From the NCBI GenBank assembly GCA_028280505.1, contig JANQLO010000074.1, positions 62,001 through 126,000 of the forward strand: a DNA stretch of 64,000 nt, written 5' to 3'. The stretch is from Chromatiales bacterium. GTDB taxonomy: Bacteria; Pseudomonadota; Gammaproteobacteria; Chromatiales; Chromatiaceae. Position 1 is the stretch's first letter. Each line of letters begins with the position of its first letter. The position numbers and the translations under genes are program-made. Of the stretch, positions 56,480 to 64,000 are shown piece by piece. The notes below the pieces were generated by a model. It was not told the origin of the DNA. It did not search any database and saw only the letters and a program-made list of their open reading frames with translations.

Positions 56480-57970
56480 TCAACCAAGCAGCTTCTTGGC
56501 TTGTCCGATCCAATCTTCACGCAGGATGCGGCCCTGGGCCTTGAGCGCCTCGTCGAGCTGTTCCGCAAACTTTTTGTTCATCTTGGCCAATTGCGAGAAA
56601 TTCTTGATGCCTTCTTCGTAGAGCTTCTCGGCCATTTTTGGCCCGATGCCCTTGATCTCGGTCAGGTCATCCTCGGGCTGGGCAATCGGCAGACTATCCT
56701 GTGCCGGCGCATTGCTCTTGCCCTTGGGTTTGGCGGTCGGTGCCGGTTTCGCCTTGGCCAGCTTCTCTACCTGTGCGCGCAACTCCGCGATCTCGCGGCG
56801 TAGCTGACGATTCTCTCGACGGTTCTCCTGCTGCCGGCGCTGCATGGTGTCGATCTCCGGCCGGGTCGGCAGATTCAACAACCGGTATTGCTGATCGGCC
56901 AAGGCGTTCATATCCTGGCGGACTTGCATCAGCGTATTCACCAAATCGCCGTAGACCACCTGATACTCGTCGCTCATCGCGAAATCGCCGTACGCCTCTT
57001 CACTGGCATCGACCCACATGTCGTATAACGCGCGTAGCGATTCGATCGCCTTGCCCTCGTTATGCAGGGCCTGCATACGTTTCTGCACCGAATCCAACGA
57101 TGCCAACGCCGTCTTGGCAAAAGCCAGTTTATAAGCGCGCAATGCCTCATGATAAGCCAGGAGATGACGGGCCAACGCCTGCATACGTTCCTGCTGCTCA
57201 CGGTTGTAACCCAATCCCGGCACCGAAAGCGCACGGCAGAATTGCTCTTGCGCAGCGCCAACGCCGGGCATCTCGATACCACCGGGCAGGTGGCCCTCGG
57301 CAATATCCTTCAAATAACTCTGCGACATGTTCAGCCAGGGCGCGACCGAGTCGGCGAACTGCGCCCAGGTGCTCAAGGTGGTGCCGCTGATACCGGGAAG
57401 GTCCGGCGTGACGATATCCATGTTGTTTTGGATCTGGGTGATCCACTGCTGCAGCATGGCCTGCATCGAAGACATCCACATCTGCATCGCGGCATCCGGC
57501 TGCTCCTGGGCCGTTACACCGAAAACACCCTCGGCCATGGACATGAAGTTCTTACCCATGTCGTAGAAGCGTTGTGCAACGGTACCGATGTCACCCTGGA
57601 CCTCGGGTTTCATCGAGGCCCACCATTGATCCAAAGCACCGGTGAAGGGATTGGTACCGCCACCGAACTGTGCAAAGGGGTTTTGGGCAAACGGATTCTG
57701 CGCGAATGGGTTTTGACCGAAGGTGGATGCCGCGGCGAAAGGGTTCATATTGAACGGATTCTGGGTAAAGGGATTTTGACCGAACGCCGCAGCAAATGGA
57801 TTGCTTCCATTAAACGGGTTACCGGCAAAACCTTGGCCGTTACTGCCGGCGCCGAACGGCGAAAAACCGGCGTTGCCGGCGAAATCACGCCAGGTGTCCC
57901 AGTATTTACGCTGGGCATCGGCCCAGTCGTTCATCAAAGATTCGTTCCAGCTGTTCGCATTCGTACTCAT
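56480..57970 (-). CDS. phaE: PHA synthase subunit PhaE with NPF-repeat region and C-terminal helix-hairpin-helix domain
   Basis: PhaE activates PhaC in class III synthases. This one is 496 residues, clearly longer than the ~350-380 of characterised PhaE. Residues ~40-115 hold nine NPF motifs in Gln/Ala/Gly-rich repeats. The middle (~115-380) is the PhaE domain. A charged region and an Ala/Pro/Lys linker (~380-425) lead to a C-terminal DLTEIKGIGPKMAEKLYEEG segment, a helix-hairpin-helix signature (~430-495). That module usually contacts DNA or mediates protein pairing. The gene starts divergently from phaA. Confidence 0.9.
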   Translation of the reverse strand: MSTNANSWNESLMNDWADAQRKYWDTWRDFAGNAGFSPFGAGSNGQGFAGNPFNGSNPFAAAFGQNPFTQNPFNMNPFAAASTFGQNPFAQNPFAQNPFAQFGGGTNPFTGALDQWWASMKPEVQGDIGTVAQRFYDMGKNFMSMAEGVFGVTAQEQPDAAMQMWMSSMQAMLQQWITQIQNNMDIVTPDLPGISGTTLSTWAQFADSVAPWLNMSQSYLKDIAEGHLPGGIEMPGVGAAQEQFCRALSVPGLGYNREQQERMQALARHLLAYHEALRAYKLAFAKTALASLDSVQKRMQALHNEGKAIESLRALYDMWVDASEEAYGDFAMSDEYQVVYGDLVNTLMQVRQDMNALADQQYRLLNLPTRPEIDTMQRRQQENRRENRQLRREIAELRAQVEKLAKAKPAPTAKPKGKSNAPAQDSLPIAQPEDDLTEIKGIGPKMAEKLYEEGIKNFSQLAKMNKKFAEQLDEALKAQGRILREDWIGQAKKLLG

Positions 57971-58364
57971 AATGGTGGTCCAGGTGGTTTATGGCGTTAG
58001 CTTCTGGTGGCCATTCAAGGCGCTTCTGACAATTCGTACGCGACCGTCTCGGGTTTCGGGATTCGCTGCTCCGGGCGACAACGCTTCGCAATAGTTCGCT
58101 CACGTGCGCTTTGCTTTGTACCCGAATTGGCGAAACCCTGCTGCCCGATGCGATTCACGTAGAATTATCAGAAGTACCCGTTACCGGCACACGCCCAGAT
58201 TTGTGCAATGCACCAAAACACGCTAACATGCATTCTTGTGCAGTGCAACATTGTTCAATCTGATCCACCGGATGCGGTAGAAATGTCCGGGGCGGACTGA
58301 AGTCCAGATTTTATATCCCTCCCCGCCATAGAAGCGGGATCCATTTATTTCTCGGAGGATTTTC
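57971..58364. other. Divergent promoter region of phaE and phaA
   Basis: This 394 bp holds no gene I can support. Near 58201-58250 are two 15-bp repeats of the form TTGTGCA-A/G-TGCA. The remainder has no clear hairpins or ORFs. A GGAGG ribosome site precedes phaA. Confidence 0.5.
58201..58250. promoter_or_regulatory. Pair of TGTGCARTGCA repeats, candidate PhaR operators
   Basis: TTGTGCAATGCACCA (58201-58215) and TTGTGCAGTGCAACA (58236-58250) are alike at 13 of 15 positions and start 35 bp apart. Each has a dyad around the centre. TGC-rich palindromes of this kind are recognised by PhaR repressors in other proteobacteria; binding here is inferred. They lie about 115-165 bp upstream of phaA. 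Confidence 0.5.
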
Positions 58365-59552
58365 ATGAGCAAAGATGTCGTAATCGTCGCCGCAGCACGC
58401 ACCGCGATCGGTTCATTCGGGGGCAGCCTCGCCGGGGTACCGGCACACAAACTCGGTGCGATCGTAGTCAAATCGCTGCTCGAACGTACCGGCCTCAAAT
58501 CCGACCAAATCGATGAAGTGATTCTAGGCCAGGTTTTGACCGCCGGTAGCGGCCAGAATCCGGCCCGCCAGACCGTGATCGAATCCGGCCTGTCGCAGGA
58601 GACGCCGGCGATGACCATCAACAAGGTCTGCGGTAGCGGTCTGAAGGCCGTTCACCTGGCCTTCCAGGCCGTGATGTGTGGCGATGCGGACATCGTGATC
58701 GCCGGCGGTCAGGAAAACATGAGCGCCTCGCCACACGTCTTGCCTTCATCACGCAACGGCAAAATGATGGGGGATTGGCAACTGACCGACACGATGATCA
58801 AAGACGGTTTGTGGTGCGCATTCAACGATTGCCATATGGGCATCACCGCCGAGAACATCGCCGAGAAGTACAGCTTCAGCCGTGCCGACCAGGATGCCTT
58901 CGCCGCCGAATCACAGCGCCGTACCCAGGCTGCACAAGAAGCCGGTAACTTCGACGCCGAGATCGTGCCGGTTGAAATTCCTCAGCGCAAAGGCGACCCG
59001 GTCGTATTCGCCAAAGACGAATTCCCGCGTGCCGGCACCACCGCCGAAAAACTCGGCGGCCTGCGCCCCGCGTTCAAAAAGGACGGCACCGTAACCGCCG
59101 GTAACGCCTCCGGTATCAATGACGGCGCTGCCGCTGTCGTGGTGATGACTGCCGAGAAAGCCGCCGATCTCGGACTGAAGCCGATTGCGCGTATTGTGTC
59201 GTTCTCCAGTGCCGGGGTCGATCCGGCAATCATGGGCACCGGGCCGATTCCGGCCACTCAGAAATGCCTGGAAAAGGCCGGCTGGTCGGTCGGTGACCTG
59301 GATCTGGTCGAAGCCAACGAAGCATTCGCCGCACAGGCTATGTCCGTCAACAAGGAACTGGGTTTGGACACGGCTAAAGTCAACGTCTCCGGCGGAGCCA
59401 TCTCGATCGGCCACCCCATCGGCGCATCCGGCGCCCGCGTACTGGTGACCTTGTTGCACGGTATGCAACGCGAGAACGCCAATAAGGGGCTCGCCACCCT
59501 CTGTATCGGTGGCGGACAAGGAGTCGCCATGGCGCTCGAACGTATGGAATGA
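58365..59552 (+). CDS. phaA: Acetyl-CoA acetyltransferase (beta-ketothiolase)
   Basis: A 395-residue biosynthetic-type thiolase. Its active-site cysteine is in [12 protein letters not shown] (~89), the histidine in [15 protein letters not shown] (~350) and the second cysteine in [15 protein letters not shown] (~380). It condenses two acetyl-CoA to acetoacetyl-CoA, the first step of PHB synthesis. It is read divergently from phaE-phaC. No phaB reductase is in the window. It has a strong GGAGG upstream. Confidence 0.95.
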   Translation: MSKDVVIVAAARTAIGSFGGSLAGVPAHKLGAIVVKSLLERTGLKSDQIDEVILGQVLTAGSGQNPARQTVIESGLSQETPAMTINKVCGSGLKAVHLAFQAVMCGDADIVIAGGQENMSASPHVLPSSRNGKMMGDWQLTDTMIKDGLWCAFNDCHMGITAENIAEKYSFSRADQDAFAAESQRRTQAAQEAGNFDAEIVPVEIPQRKGDPVVFAKDEFPRAGTTAEKLGGLRPAFKKDGTVTAGNASGINDGAAAVVVMTAEKAADLGLKPIARIVSFSSAGVDPAIMGTGPIPATQKCLEKAGWSVGDLDLVEANEAFAAQAMSVNKELGLDTAKVNVSGGAISIGHPIGASGARVLVTLLHGMQRENANKGLATLCIGGGQGVAMALERME

Positions 59553-59817
59553 TCAGTTAACACCCGCTGATTGGACGGGAGCGACAGTGTTTCCGGTCTC
59601 CGGGCAGGACGCTGTCGCAACCGACGGCGTGCTCCGTTGCGCTTATCTCTCCGATAATTTTCGAGGCATATGCCGCATGGTTGCCGGAAGCGCTTTCCGC
59701 CCGGGAGCCATCTCCACGCCGAAGAGCCAAACCGGATATCTTTGTGAGCCCGTGTTTCGTATAATTATCTTGTGAACTCAAGGACTTTCGACGAATCGAC
59801 ACGAGGGGTGTCCGGTA

Positions 59818-60270
59818 ATGACCACTACTGAGCGTCTGATCAAAAAGTATCCGAACCGTCGTCTCTACGACACCGCAGAAAGCCGTTACATCACACTCGA
59901 CGAAGTACGGCAGATGGTGCTCGAAGAAATCCCTTTCAAAGTCGTCGACCGTCAGAGCAACGAAGACATCACACGCAATATCCTGTTACAGATCATCATG
60001 GAGCAGGAATCCGGCGGCGAACCGTTGTTCTCGGCAGACGTGCTGTCGCGTTTCATTCGCAACTATGGCGAGGCGGCCCAGTCCGGCTTCGCGGAATACC
60101 TCGAAACCAGCTTGCGGTTTTTCACCGAGCAACAAAAAACGGTCCACGAGCAAATGGGCAAAGTGCTGGAAGGCACGCCGATGGACTATTGGATGAAACT
60201 CGGCGAGCAGAACATGAAGGCATGGCAAGATATGTTCACGGCCTCCGGCGGCCGCAAGAAAGACCGCTAA
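59818..60270 (+). CDS. phaR: PHA synthesis repressor PhaR
   Basis: A 150-residue protein with the PHB/PHA accumulation regulator DNA-binding domain at residues ~5-65 (IKKYPNRRLYDTAESRYITL) followed by the PHB-binding part. PhaR binds both PHB granules and promoters of pha genes, lifting repression when polymer accumulates. It follows phaA by 265 bp and likely has its own promoter (TATAAT at 59760-59765). TGCA dyads upstream of phaA and aceA are its likely targets. Confidence 0.94.
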   Translation: MTTTERLIKKYPNRRLYDTAESRYITLDEVRQMVLEEIPFKVVDRQSNEDITRNILLQIIMEQESGGEPLFSADVLSRFIRNYGEAAQSGFAEYLETSLRFFTEQQKTVHEQMGKVLEGTPMDYWMKLGEQNMKAWQDMFTASGGRKKDR

Positions 60271-60376
60271 TCATCGTCCTCATATCGTTATCCCGTTTCG
60301 CGGAGCAAACCAAGAGTCGGGTTAAGCGAGCGGCCTTCGCAGGCCAAAGATCGATCAGCCCGGGGCTGCTGAACCG

Positions 60377-61777
60377 TTATCTGATCCTATTTCGGCCATA
60401 CAGCGCAGCCACGCGATAGGCCTCGGCCATGGTCGGATAATTGAAAGTCGTATTGACGAAATAGTCGATGGAATTCGCCTCACCCGGCTGACGCATGATC
60501 GCCTGCCCGATATGGACAATCTCGGAAGCCTGTTCACCGAAACAATGGATACCCAGGAGTTCCAAGGTCTCGCGATGGAACAAAAGCTTCAACATGCCGA
60601 CCTTGCGCCCGGCGATCTGCGCACGCGCCAAATTCTTGAAATCGGCACGACCGACCTCGTAAGGCACGTTCTGCTCGGTCAACTCACGCTCGTTGCGGCC
60701 AACGGAGCTGATCTCGGGACTGGTGTAGATACCGGTTGGAATTTCGCCCAGTAGTTGCCAATCGCAACTACCGTCGGCAATCAACTGACCGGCGAAACGT
60801 CCCTGATCGTAACTGGCACTCGCCAACGCCGGCGGACCGATGACATCACCGACCGCGTAGATGTGTTCGACATTGGTACGGAAGGTTTCATCGACCTCGA
60901 TCTGGCCACGCTGATTAATCTCGATACCGATCTCCGCCAGCCCCATGTCGTCGGTGTTACCGGTACGGCCATTGGCCCAGAACAGGACATCCGAACGCAC
61001 CTCTTTGCCGGACTTGCAACGCAGGACCACACCCTTGTCGTTTGCCTCGACGGTGTCGATCGTCTCGTTGTGCACGATGACCACACCCTGATCGCGCAGG
61101 TGATAACTCAATGCATCGGTGATCTCGTCATCCAGAAAAGACAGCAGGCGATCACGCACGTTGATCAAGTTCACCTTGACGTCGAGGTTGGCGAAAATCG
61201 ACGCATACTCACAACCGATGACCCCTGCACCGTAGATGGTCACGCGACGCGGCGTATAACTCATCTCCAGCACGGTATCGCTATCGAGAATGCGCGGATG
61301 CGAAAAATCCAGCTCCGGCGGCCGATAAGGGCGAGAGCCGGTTGCGACGATGAATTGTTTGGCCGTCATGCGCAAGGCATTGCCGACGACACGCTGCACT
61401 TCGATGGTATGTGAATCGATGAATCGGGCCCTGCCGTGGATCACATCGACATGATTGCGCCCATAGAACCGATGACGCATGCTGACCTGACGCCCGATCA
61501 CTTCGTCAGAGGTTTTAAGCAACTGCGGCCAGGATACATCCATGAAACCGACGGTGTGTTCGAACAGAGGATGATGGCGGTAGTCGGCAAGGAGTTGGAT
61601 TGCGTGTCGCAATGCCTTGCTCGGAATGGTGCCCTTGTGCGTGCAGTTGCCGCCGACCTGATCAAGCATCTCGACTACGGCGACATGCTTGCCCTGTTTC
61701 GTCAGCTTCATGGCCGCGCCCTCACCGGCCGGTCCGGTACCGATCACGACAACGTCATATTCCTGTATCAACCCCAA
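60377..61777 (-). CDS. sthA: Soluble pyridine nucleotide transhydrogenase
   Basis: A 466-residue flavoprotein matching E. coli SthA in length. It has the FAD motif [11 protein letters not shown] (residues ~11-21) and a central NAD(P) motif ([14 protein letters not shown]). The segment [16 protein letters not shown] replaces the redox-active CxxxxC of disulfide reductases, which separates STH from dihydrolipoamide dehydrogenase. It moves hydride between NADPH and NAD+, useful for balancing cofactors between PHB synthesis and the TCA cycle. It is a single gene. Confidence 0.94.
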   Translation of the reverse strand: MGLIQEYDVVVIGTGPAGEGAAMKLTKQGKHVAVVEMLDQVGGNCTHKGTIPSKALRHAIQLLADYRHHPLFEHTVGFMDVSWPQLLKTSDEVIGRQVSMRHRFYGRNHVDVIHGRARFIDSHTIEVQRVVGNALRMTAKQFIVATGSRPYRPPELDFSHPRILDSDTVLEMSYTPRRVTIYGAGVIGCEYASIFANLDVKVNLINVRDRLLSFLDDEITDALSYHLRDQGVVIVHNETIDTVEANDKGVVLRCKSGKEVRSDVLFWANGRTGNTDDMGLAEIGIEINQRGQIEVDETFRTNVEHIYAVGDVIGPPALASASYDQGRFAGQLIADGSCDWQLLGEIPTGIYTSPEISSVGRNERELTEQNVPYEVGRADFKNLARAQIAGRKVGMLKLLFHRETLELLGIHCFGEQASEIVHIGQAIMRQPGEANSIDYFVNTTFNYPTMAEAYRVAALYGRNRIR

Positions 61778-62070
61778 CCCCCTTTAATCGATCGTGACAT
61801 TGACCCCGCCGGCCGATTGCATTGGCAGCAAAAGTCTAGATGTGGGCACATTCCCACCATAGCGCCACTTTTTTACTCGGACTGGGCGCGATTCCTATCG
61901 ACACTATGCACGACAAGCCGTACTAAGGTTATGTTTTAACACAATGCTCAGGCTTGTCTCGGCCCGCAGGTACAGGACGAAAGCGGTTCATCGTCACCGC
62001 CGCAGATTCGTCTACAGTTGATAAATAAACGCCGACCGAATGGATATCCAGATCCGCCTGTGGCACGACG

Positions 62071-62328
62071 ATGGGAACTGTGGTGAAAATCGACCATTGG
62101 TTACGACAGCAGATTCTTCCGGAAAGCCTGCACGACCGCTCGCCGGATAAGGATCATCCGCACAAGCGGCGTTTTACCGCGGCGTACCGGCGTAAACGGG
62201 GCATCGTCAAGAATGTCTGGATCGTTAGCGGCACCGTTATGGTGCTACAGGCCTCACCGGCGATCATTATCGCGATAACCCTGGGCACCACCTTTCTTTC
62301 GTTTATGATTCTCGACGAGACATCGTGA
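62071..62328 (+). CDS. Small membrane protein of unknown function
   Basis: An 85-residue ORF: an N-terminal basic, hydrophilic part (residues 1-45) and a C-terminal hydrophobic segment (~50-80, VMVLQASPAIIIAITLGTTF) that should span the membrane. It follows an open stretch after sthA and is separated by one base from the next ORF, as in a short operon. I recognise no family. Confidence 0.55.
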   Translation: MGTVVKIDHWLRQQILPESLHDRSPDKDHPHKRRFTAAYRRKRGIVKNVWIVSGTVMVLQASPAIIIAITLGTTFLSFMILDETS

Positions 62329-62329
62329 C

Positions 62330-62650
62330 GTGAGTACGCCCATGCCCTATTTCGACGAGAATCCGCTGGAAAAGCTGGTCTTCCGGCCCGGTGATGCCGA
62401 CGACGAACTCGACCTTCGCGACATCCCCGTCGATCAGGCAATGACTATCGTCGAACAACTACTCGCAGGACCACCAAAGGCTGCAAGTTATCTGATTCGC
62501 TTCGAAGCGGCCGCTGATGACGGTCGCGAGACTTTATTCCTACCGTTAGGCCGACGCTTGCTACAGGCCCGGCGCGATGGCGTGCTCAGCCGCTGTCTGC
62601 CGGTCGCGGACGGTGCCGGCTATTTCATCGCATTCGCCGCCGCGGATTGA
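62330..62650 (+). CDS. Small protein of unknown function, antisense-overlapping mrfB
   Basis: A 106-residue ORF from GTG 62330 (ATG at 62342 is an alternative) with a regular amino-acid make-up and typical high third-position GC. It overlaps the 3' end of the convergent exonuclease gene by 90 bp. It has no signal peptide or membrane segment; the acidic N-terminal half and the LIRFEAAADDGRETLFLPLG stretch suggest a small soluble protein. Not recognised. Confidence 0.55.
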   Translation: MSTPMPYFDENPLEKLVFRPGDADDELDLRDIPVDQAMTIVEQLLAGPPKAASYLIRFEAAADDGRETLFLPLGRRLLQARRDGVLSRCLPVADGAGYFIAFAAAD

Positions 62651-63808
62651 ATCCGCAAGATCGAACGAAAGATTCCGGTTCGATCGCAACTTGGCGCGCA
62701 AACGTGCCGCTCTCGTCTCGCGCTCGCTTGGCTCACAGGTCGCGAGTAATGCCAATGCAAGCGGATAGTTTCGTGCCCGATGTTCATAGTATTTGCTGAG
62801 CTCGAGGGTCGCCGCAGTCACTCCGGCCTCATGCAGTTCGTGCCATAAGTTCAAGGCATCGTTCCAACGGCCGACACGCCGATAGGCTGCCGCCAACGCC
62901 AGACGGTCGGTACAGCCAAGCCTGTTCAGTCCCCGCTCCCAAACACGAATCGCCCGCTGATGCTGCCCTGTGGCCACCCAAGCATGTCCTATCGCGCCAT
63001 GATCGGCGTCCGTCGCGACCGTGCCGGCGTAGTCATCGATCAAGGCATGGTGCAACAACGCCAGCGAAACAACATCTTGATGGTTATGCCGTAGGACGCC
63101 GCCCAAGGGGGCGCTGATGCCGCTGCGTAACCAGGCCTGCCATGCGGCCGGGGCCGCCGCGCCGGGCAGGTCGCCGATGCGACGAACGTTAAGCCGACGA
63201 CGTTCCACGGTCTGCAGGCGGCAGTCGGGCCAAATCCTTCGATAGGCGCGTCGCACGGCATACATCAAATCCAGATGGGGGAAAGACGACAGGCGATCGG
63301 TCATGCGGTGCAAACGCAACCGTGTCGTCAATAAGGGCAGATCAAAACACTTACCGTTGTAGCTGACGAGGATTGCACGATCACCGATCCAATCGACCAG
63401 GTCGCACAGCATCGCCGCTTCACCGCCGAACTCGCCAAGCAGATACTGACGAACCGATAGTGTTTTGTTATCGCTATATCGCGCGACACCGATCATGAAG
63501 GCCAGATTGCCGACACCACTCGACAACCCGGTGGTTTCGGTATCGATATAGACCCAATCCCCGTTGGCATCAGCCGGTAACCGGGGTAATGCCGCAGGCT
63601 CGGGGAGCACGTCGTGTCGCCCATCGAGTGCGAAAGTCCGCTCCTGTATCACGAATCCGCCGCTATCCGGGCTTGCACCAAGAGAGACTGCCAGTCGTTC
63701 GACCGAACAGGTCGCAGTCGACGCACGCATCGGCGCCGAATCGCTGTCCCTGCGTTGCCCGGCCGGCGAATGCCGTTGCAGACGATCCAGCTTGGCTGCG
63801 AGGTTCAT
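62561..63808 (-). CDS. mrfB: MrfB/YprB-type DEDD 3'-5' exonuclease with C-terminal TPR-like repeats
   Basis: A 415-residue protein of the RNase H-like exonuclease group. Metal ligands are DTE in YIDTETTGL (~88), D in NGKCFDLPLL and D in NHQDVVSLALLH (DEDD type). The C-terminal ~140 residues form helical repeats. In Bacillus, YprB (MrfB) works with the helicase YprA (MrfA) in removing mitomycin DNA damage; here the upstream gene is a YprA-like helicase overlapping by 4 bp (ATGA). The last ~30 codons are antisense to 62330-62650. Confidence 0.9.
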   Translation of the reverse strand: MNLAAKLDRLQRHSPAGQRRDSDSAPMRASTATCSVERLAVSLGASPDSGGFVIQERTFALDGRHDVLPEPAALPRLPADANGDWVYIDTETTGLSSGVGNLAFMIGVARYSDNKTLSVRQYLLGEFGGEAAMLCDLVDWIGDRAILVSYNGKCFDLPLLTTRLRLHRMTDRLSSFPHLDLMYAVRRAYRRIWPDCRLQTVERRRLNVRRIGDLPGAAAPAAWQAWLRSGISAPLGGVLRHNHQDVVSLALLHHALIDDYAGTVATDADHGAIGHAWVATGQHQRAIRVWERGLNRLGCTDRLALAAAYRRVGRWNDALNLWHELHEAGVTAATLELSKYYEHRARNYPLALALLATCEPSERETRAARLRAKLRSNRNLSFDLADSIRGGECDEIAGTVRDRQTAAEHAIAPGL

Positions 63809-64000
63809 GCGCTTGCCCTCGCCTCTGTCACCGCATCGGTCAACAATCCGAGCACCGTCAGGGCCAACGCTTTGGGCGAATAACCCCGTTCTTCATCGCT
63901 TGCCAACACAGGACCGACACAGGACGGACAACCATAGCGACAATCGCAACGTTCGATCATGCCTCGCGCCCCGGCAATCACCTCGGCCTGTTGTCGATAC
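63805..64000 (-). CDS. mrfA: C-terminal end of MrfA/YprA-type DEAD/DEAH helicase (DUF1998), cut by window edge
   Basis: The minus-strand frame open to the window end gives 65 residues with the DUF1998 zinc-like motif CDCRYGCPSC (four cysteines) followed by VGPVLASDEERGYSPKALA. This is the C-terminal end of large superfamily-2 helicases such as YprA/MrfA. Its TGA overlaps the ATG of the exonuclease gene. Only the end is visible, so the helicase motifs themselves lie outside. Confidence 0.85.
   Translation of the reverse strand, partial: YRQQAEVIAGARGMIERCDCRYGCPSCVGPVLASDEERGYSPKALALTVLGLLTDAVTEARASA

Noticed and set aside
57640..57830. Repetitive DNA inside phaE considered as a CRISPR or tandem-repeat array
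   Set aside because: The repeats are in frame, short (NPF-type codons) and vary in spacing; they are a coding repeat, not spacers with direct repeats.

Overview
The window reads as a chromosomal segment of a gammaproteobacterium. The two-subunit class III polyhydroxyalkanoate synthase (PhaC+PhaE), AceK, the AcnD/PrpF form of the methylcitrate cycle, soluble transhydrogenase and a Vibrio-like TonB2 operon together suggest a Chromatiales-like (purple-sulfur or sulfur-oxidising type) lineage. That placement is inference from gene content, not from a marker gene. There are no rRNA genes, CRISPR arrays, insertion sequences or complete tRNA genes.

Region 1 (1-14.4 kb, plus strand) is an iron-siderophore uptake locus. 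It holds an AraC/PchR-type regulator (5' part outside the window), a TonB-dependent receptor, an RhtX/FptX-type MFS permease, a pair of YbtP/YbtQ-like fused ABC proteins, a second MFS transporter, an SMR transporter, a decayed methyltransferase, and a complete FecBCDE-type ABC importer. No siderophore synthesis genes are present, so the locus looks specialised for taking up siderophores made elsewhere. Region 2 (14.4-19.9 kb, minus strand) is its likely energy source: DUF3450 protein, TtpC-like ExbB, ExbB, ExbD, a short TonB, a TPR protein, and a half-size GDT1/UPF0016 cation transporter.

Region 3 (20.0-26.0 kb) is an envelope-export operon: a divergent TetR regulator, an MMPL/RND exporter, a LolA-like periplasmic protein, a beta-barrel protein and an LCM-type methyltransferase. 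A Fur-box-like site and a tandem repeat lie in the divergent promoter. At 26.0-26.8 kb there is a scar with a tRNA-fMet 3' fragment and a truncated ORF, which may mark the edge of an acquired region.

Region 4 (26.8-30.8 kb) has SixA, the YdbL/YdbH pair (inter-membrane lipid transport) and a 64-residue secreted protein. Region 5 (30.9-60.3 kb) gathers acetyl-CoA/propionyl-CoA assimilation and carbon storage. It contains prpE-gntR-prpB-prpC-acnD-prpF (methylcitrate cycle), ppsA/ppsR with a ferredoxin-NADP reductase, rraA, aceK-aceA and glcB-maeA (glyoxylate shunt and anaplerosis), then phaE-phaC, phaA and phaR (PHB synthesis and control). A PhnD-like binding protein paired with a GGDEF/EAL enzyme sits inside this block. 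Three TTGTCGACA sites flank the prp genes, and a TGC-A/G-TGCA dyad occurs upstream of both phaA and aceA, suggesting GntR and PhaR control.

Region 6 (60.4-64 kb) has sthA, two small uncharacterised ORFs, and the MrfB exonuclease with the C-terminal end of the MrfA helicase (a DNA-repair pair).

The most unusual item is PhaE: it is much longer than usual, with nine NPF motifs near the N-terminus and a helix-hairpin-helix domain at the C-terminus.
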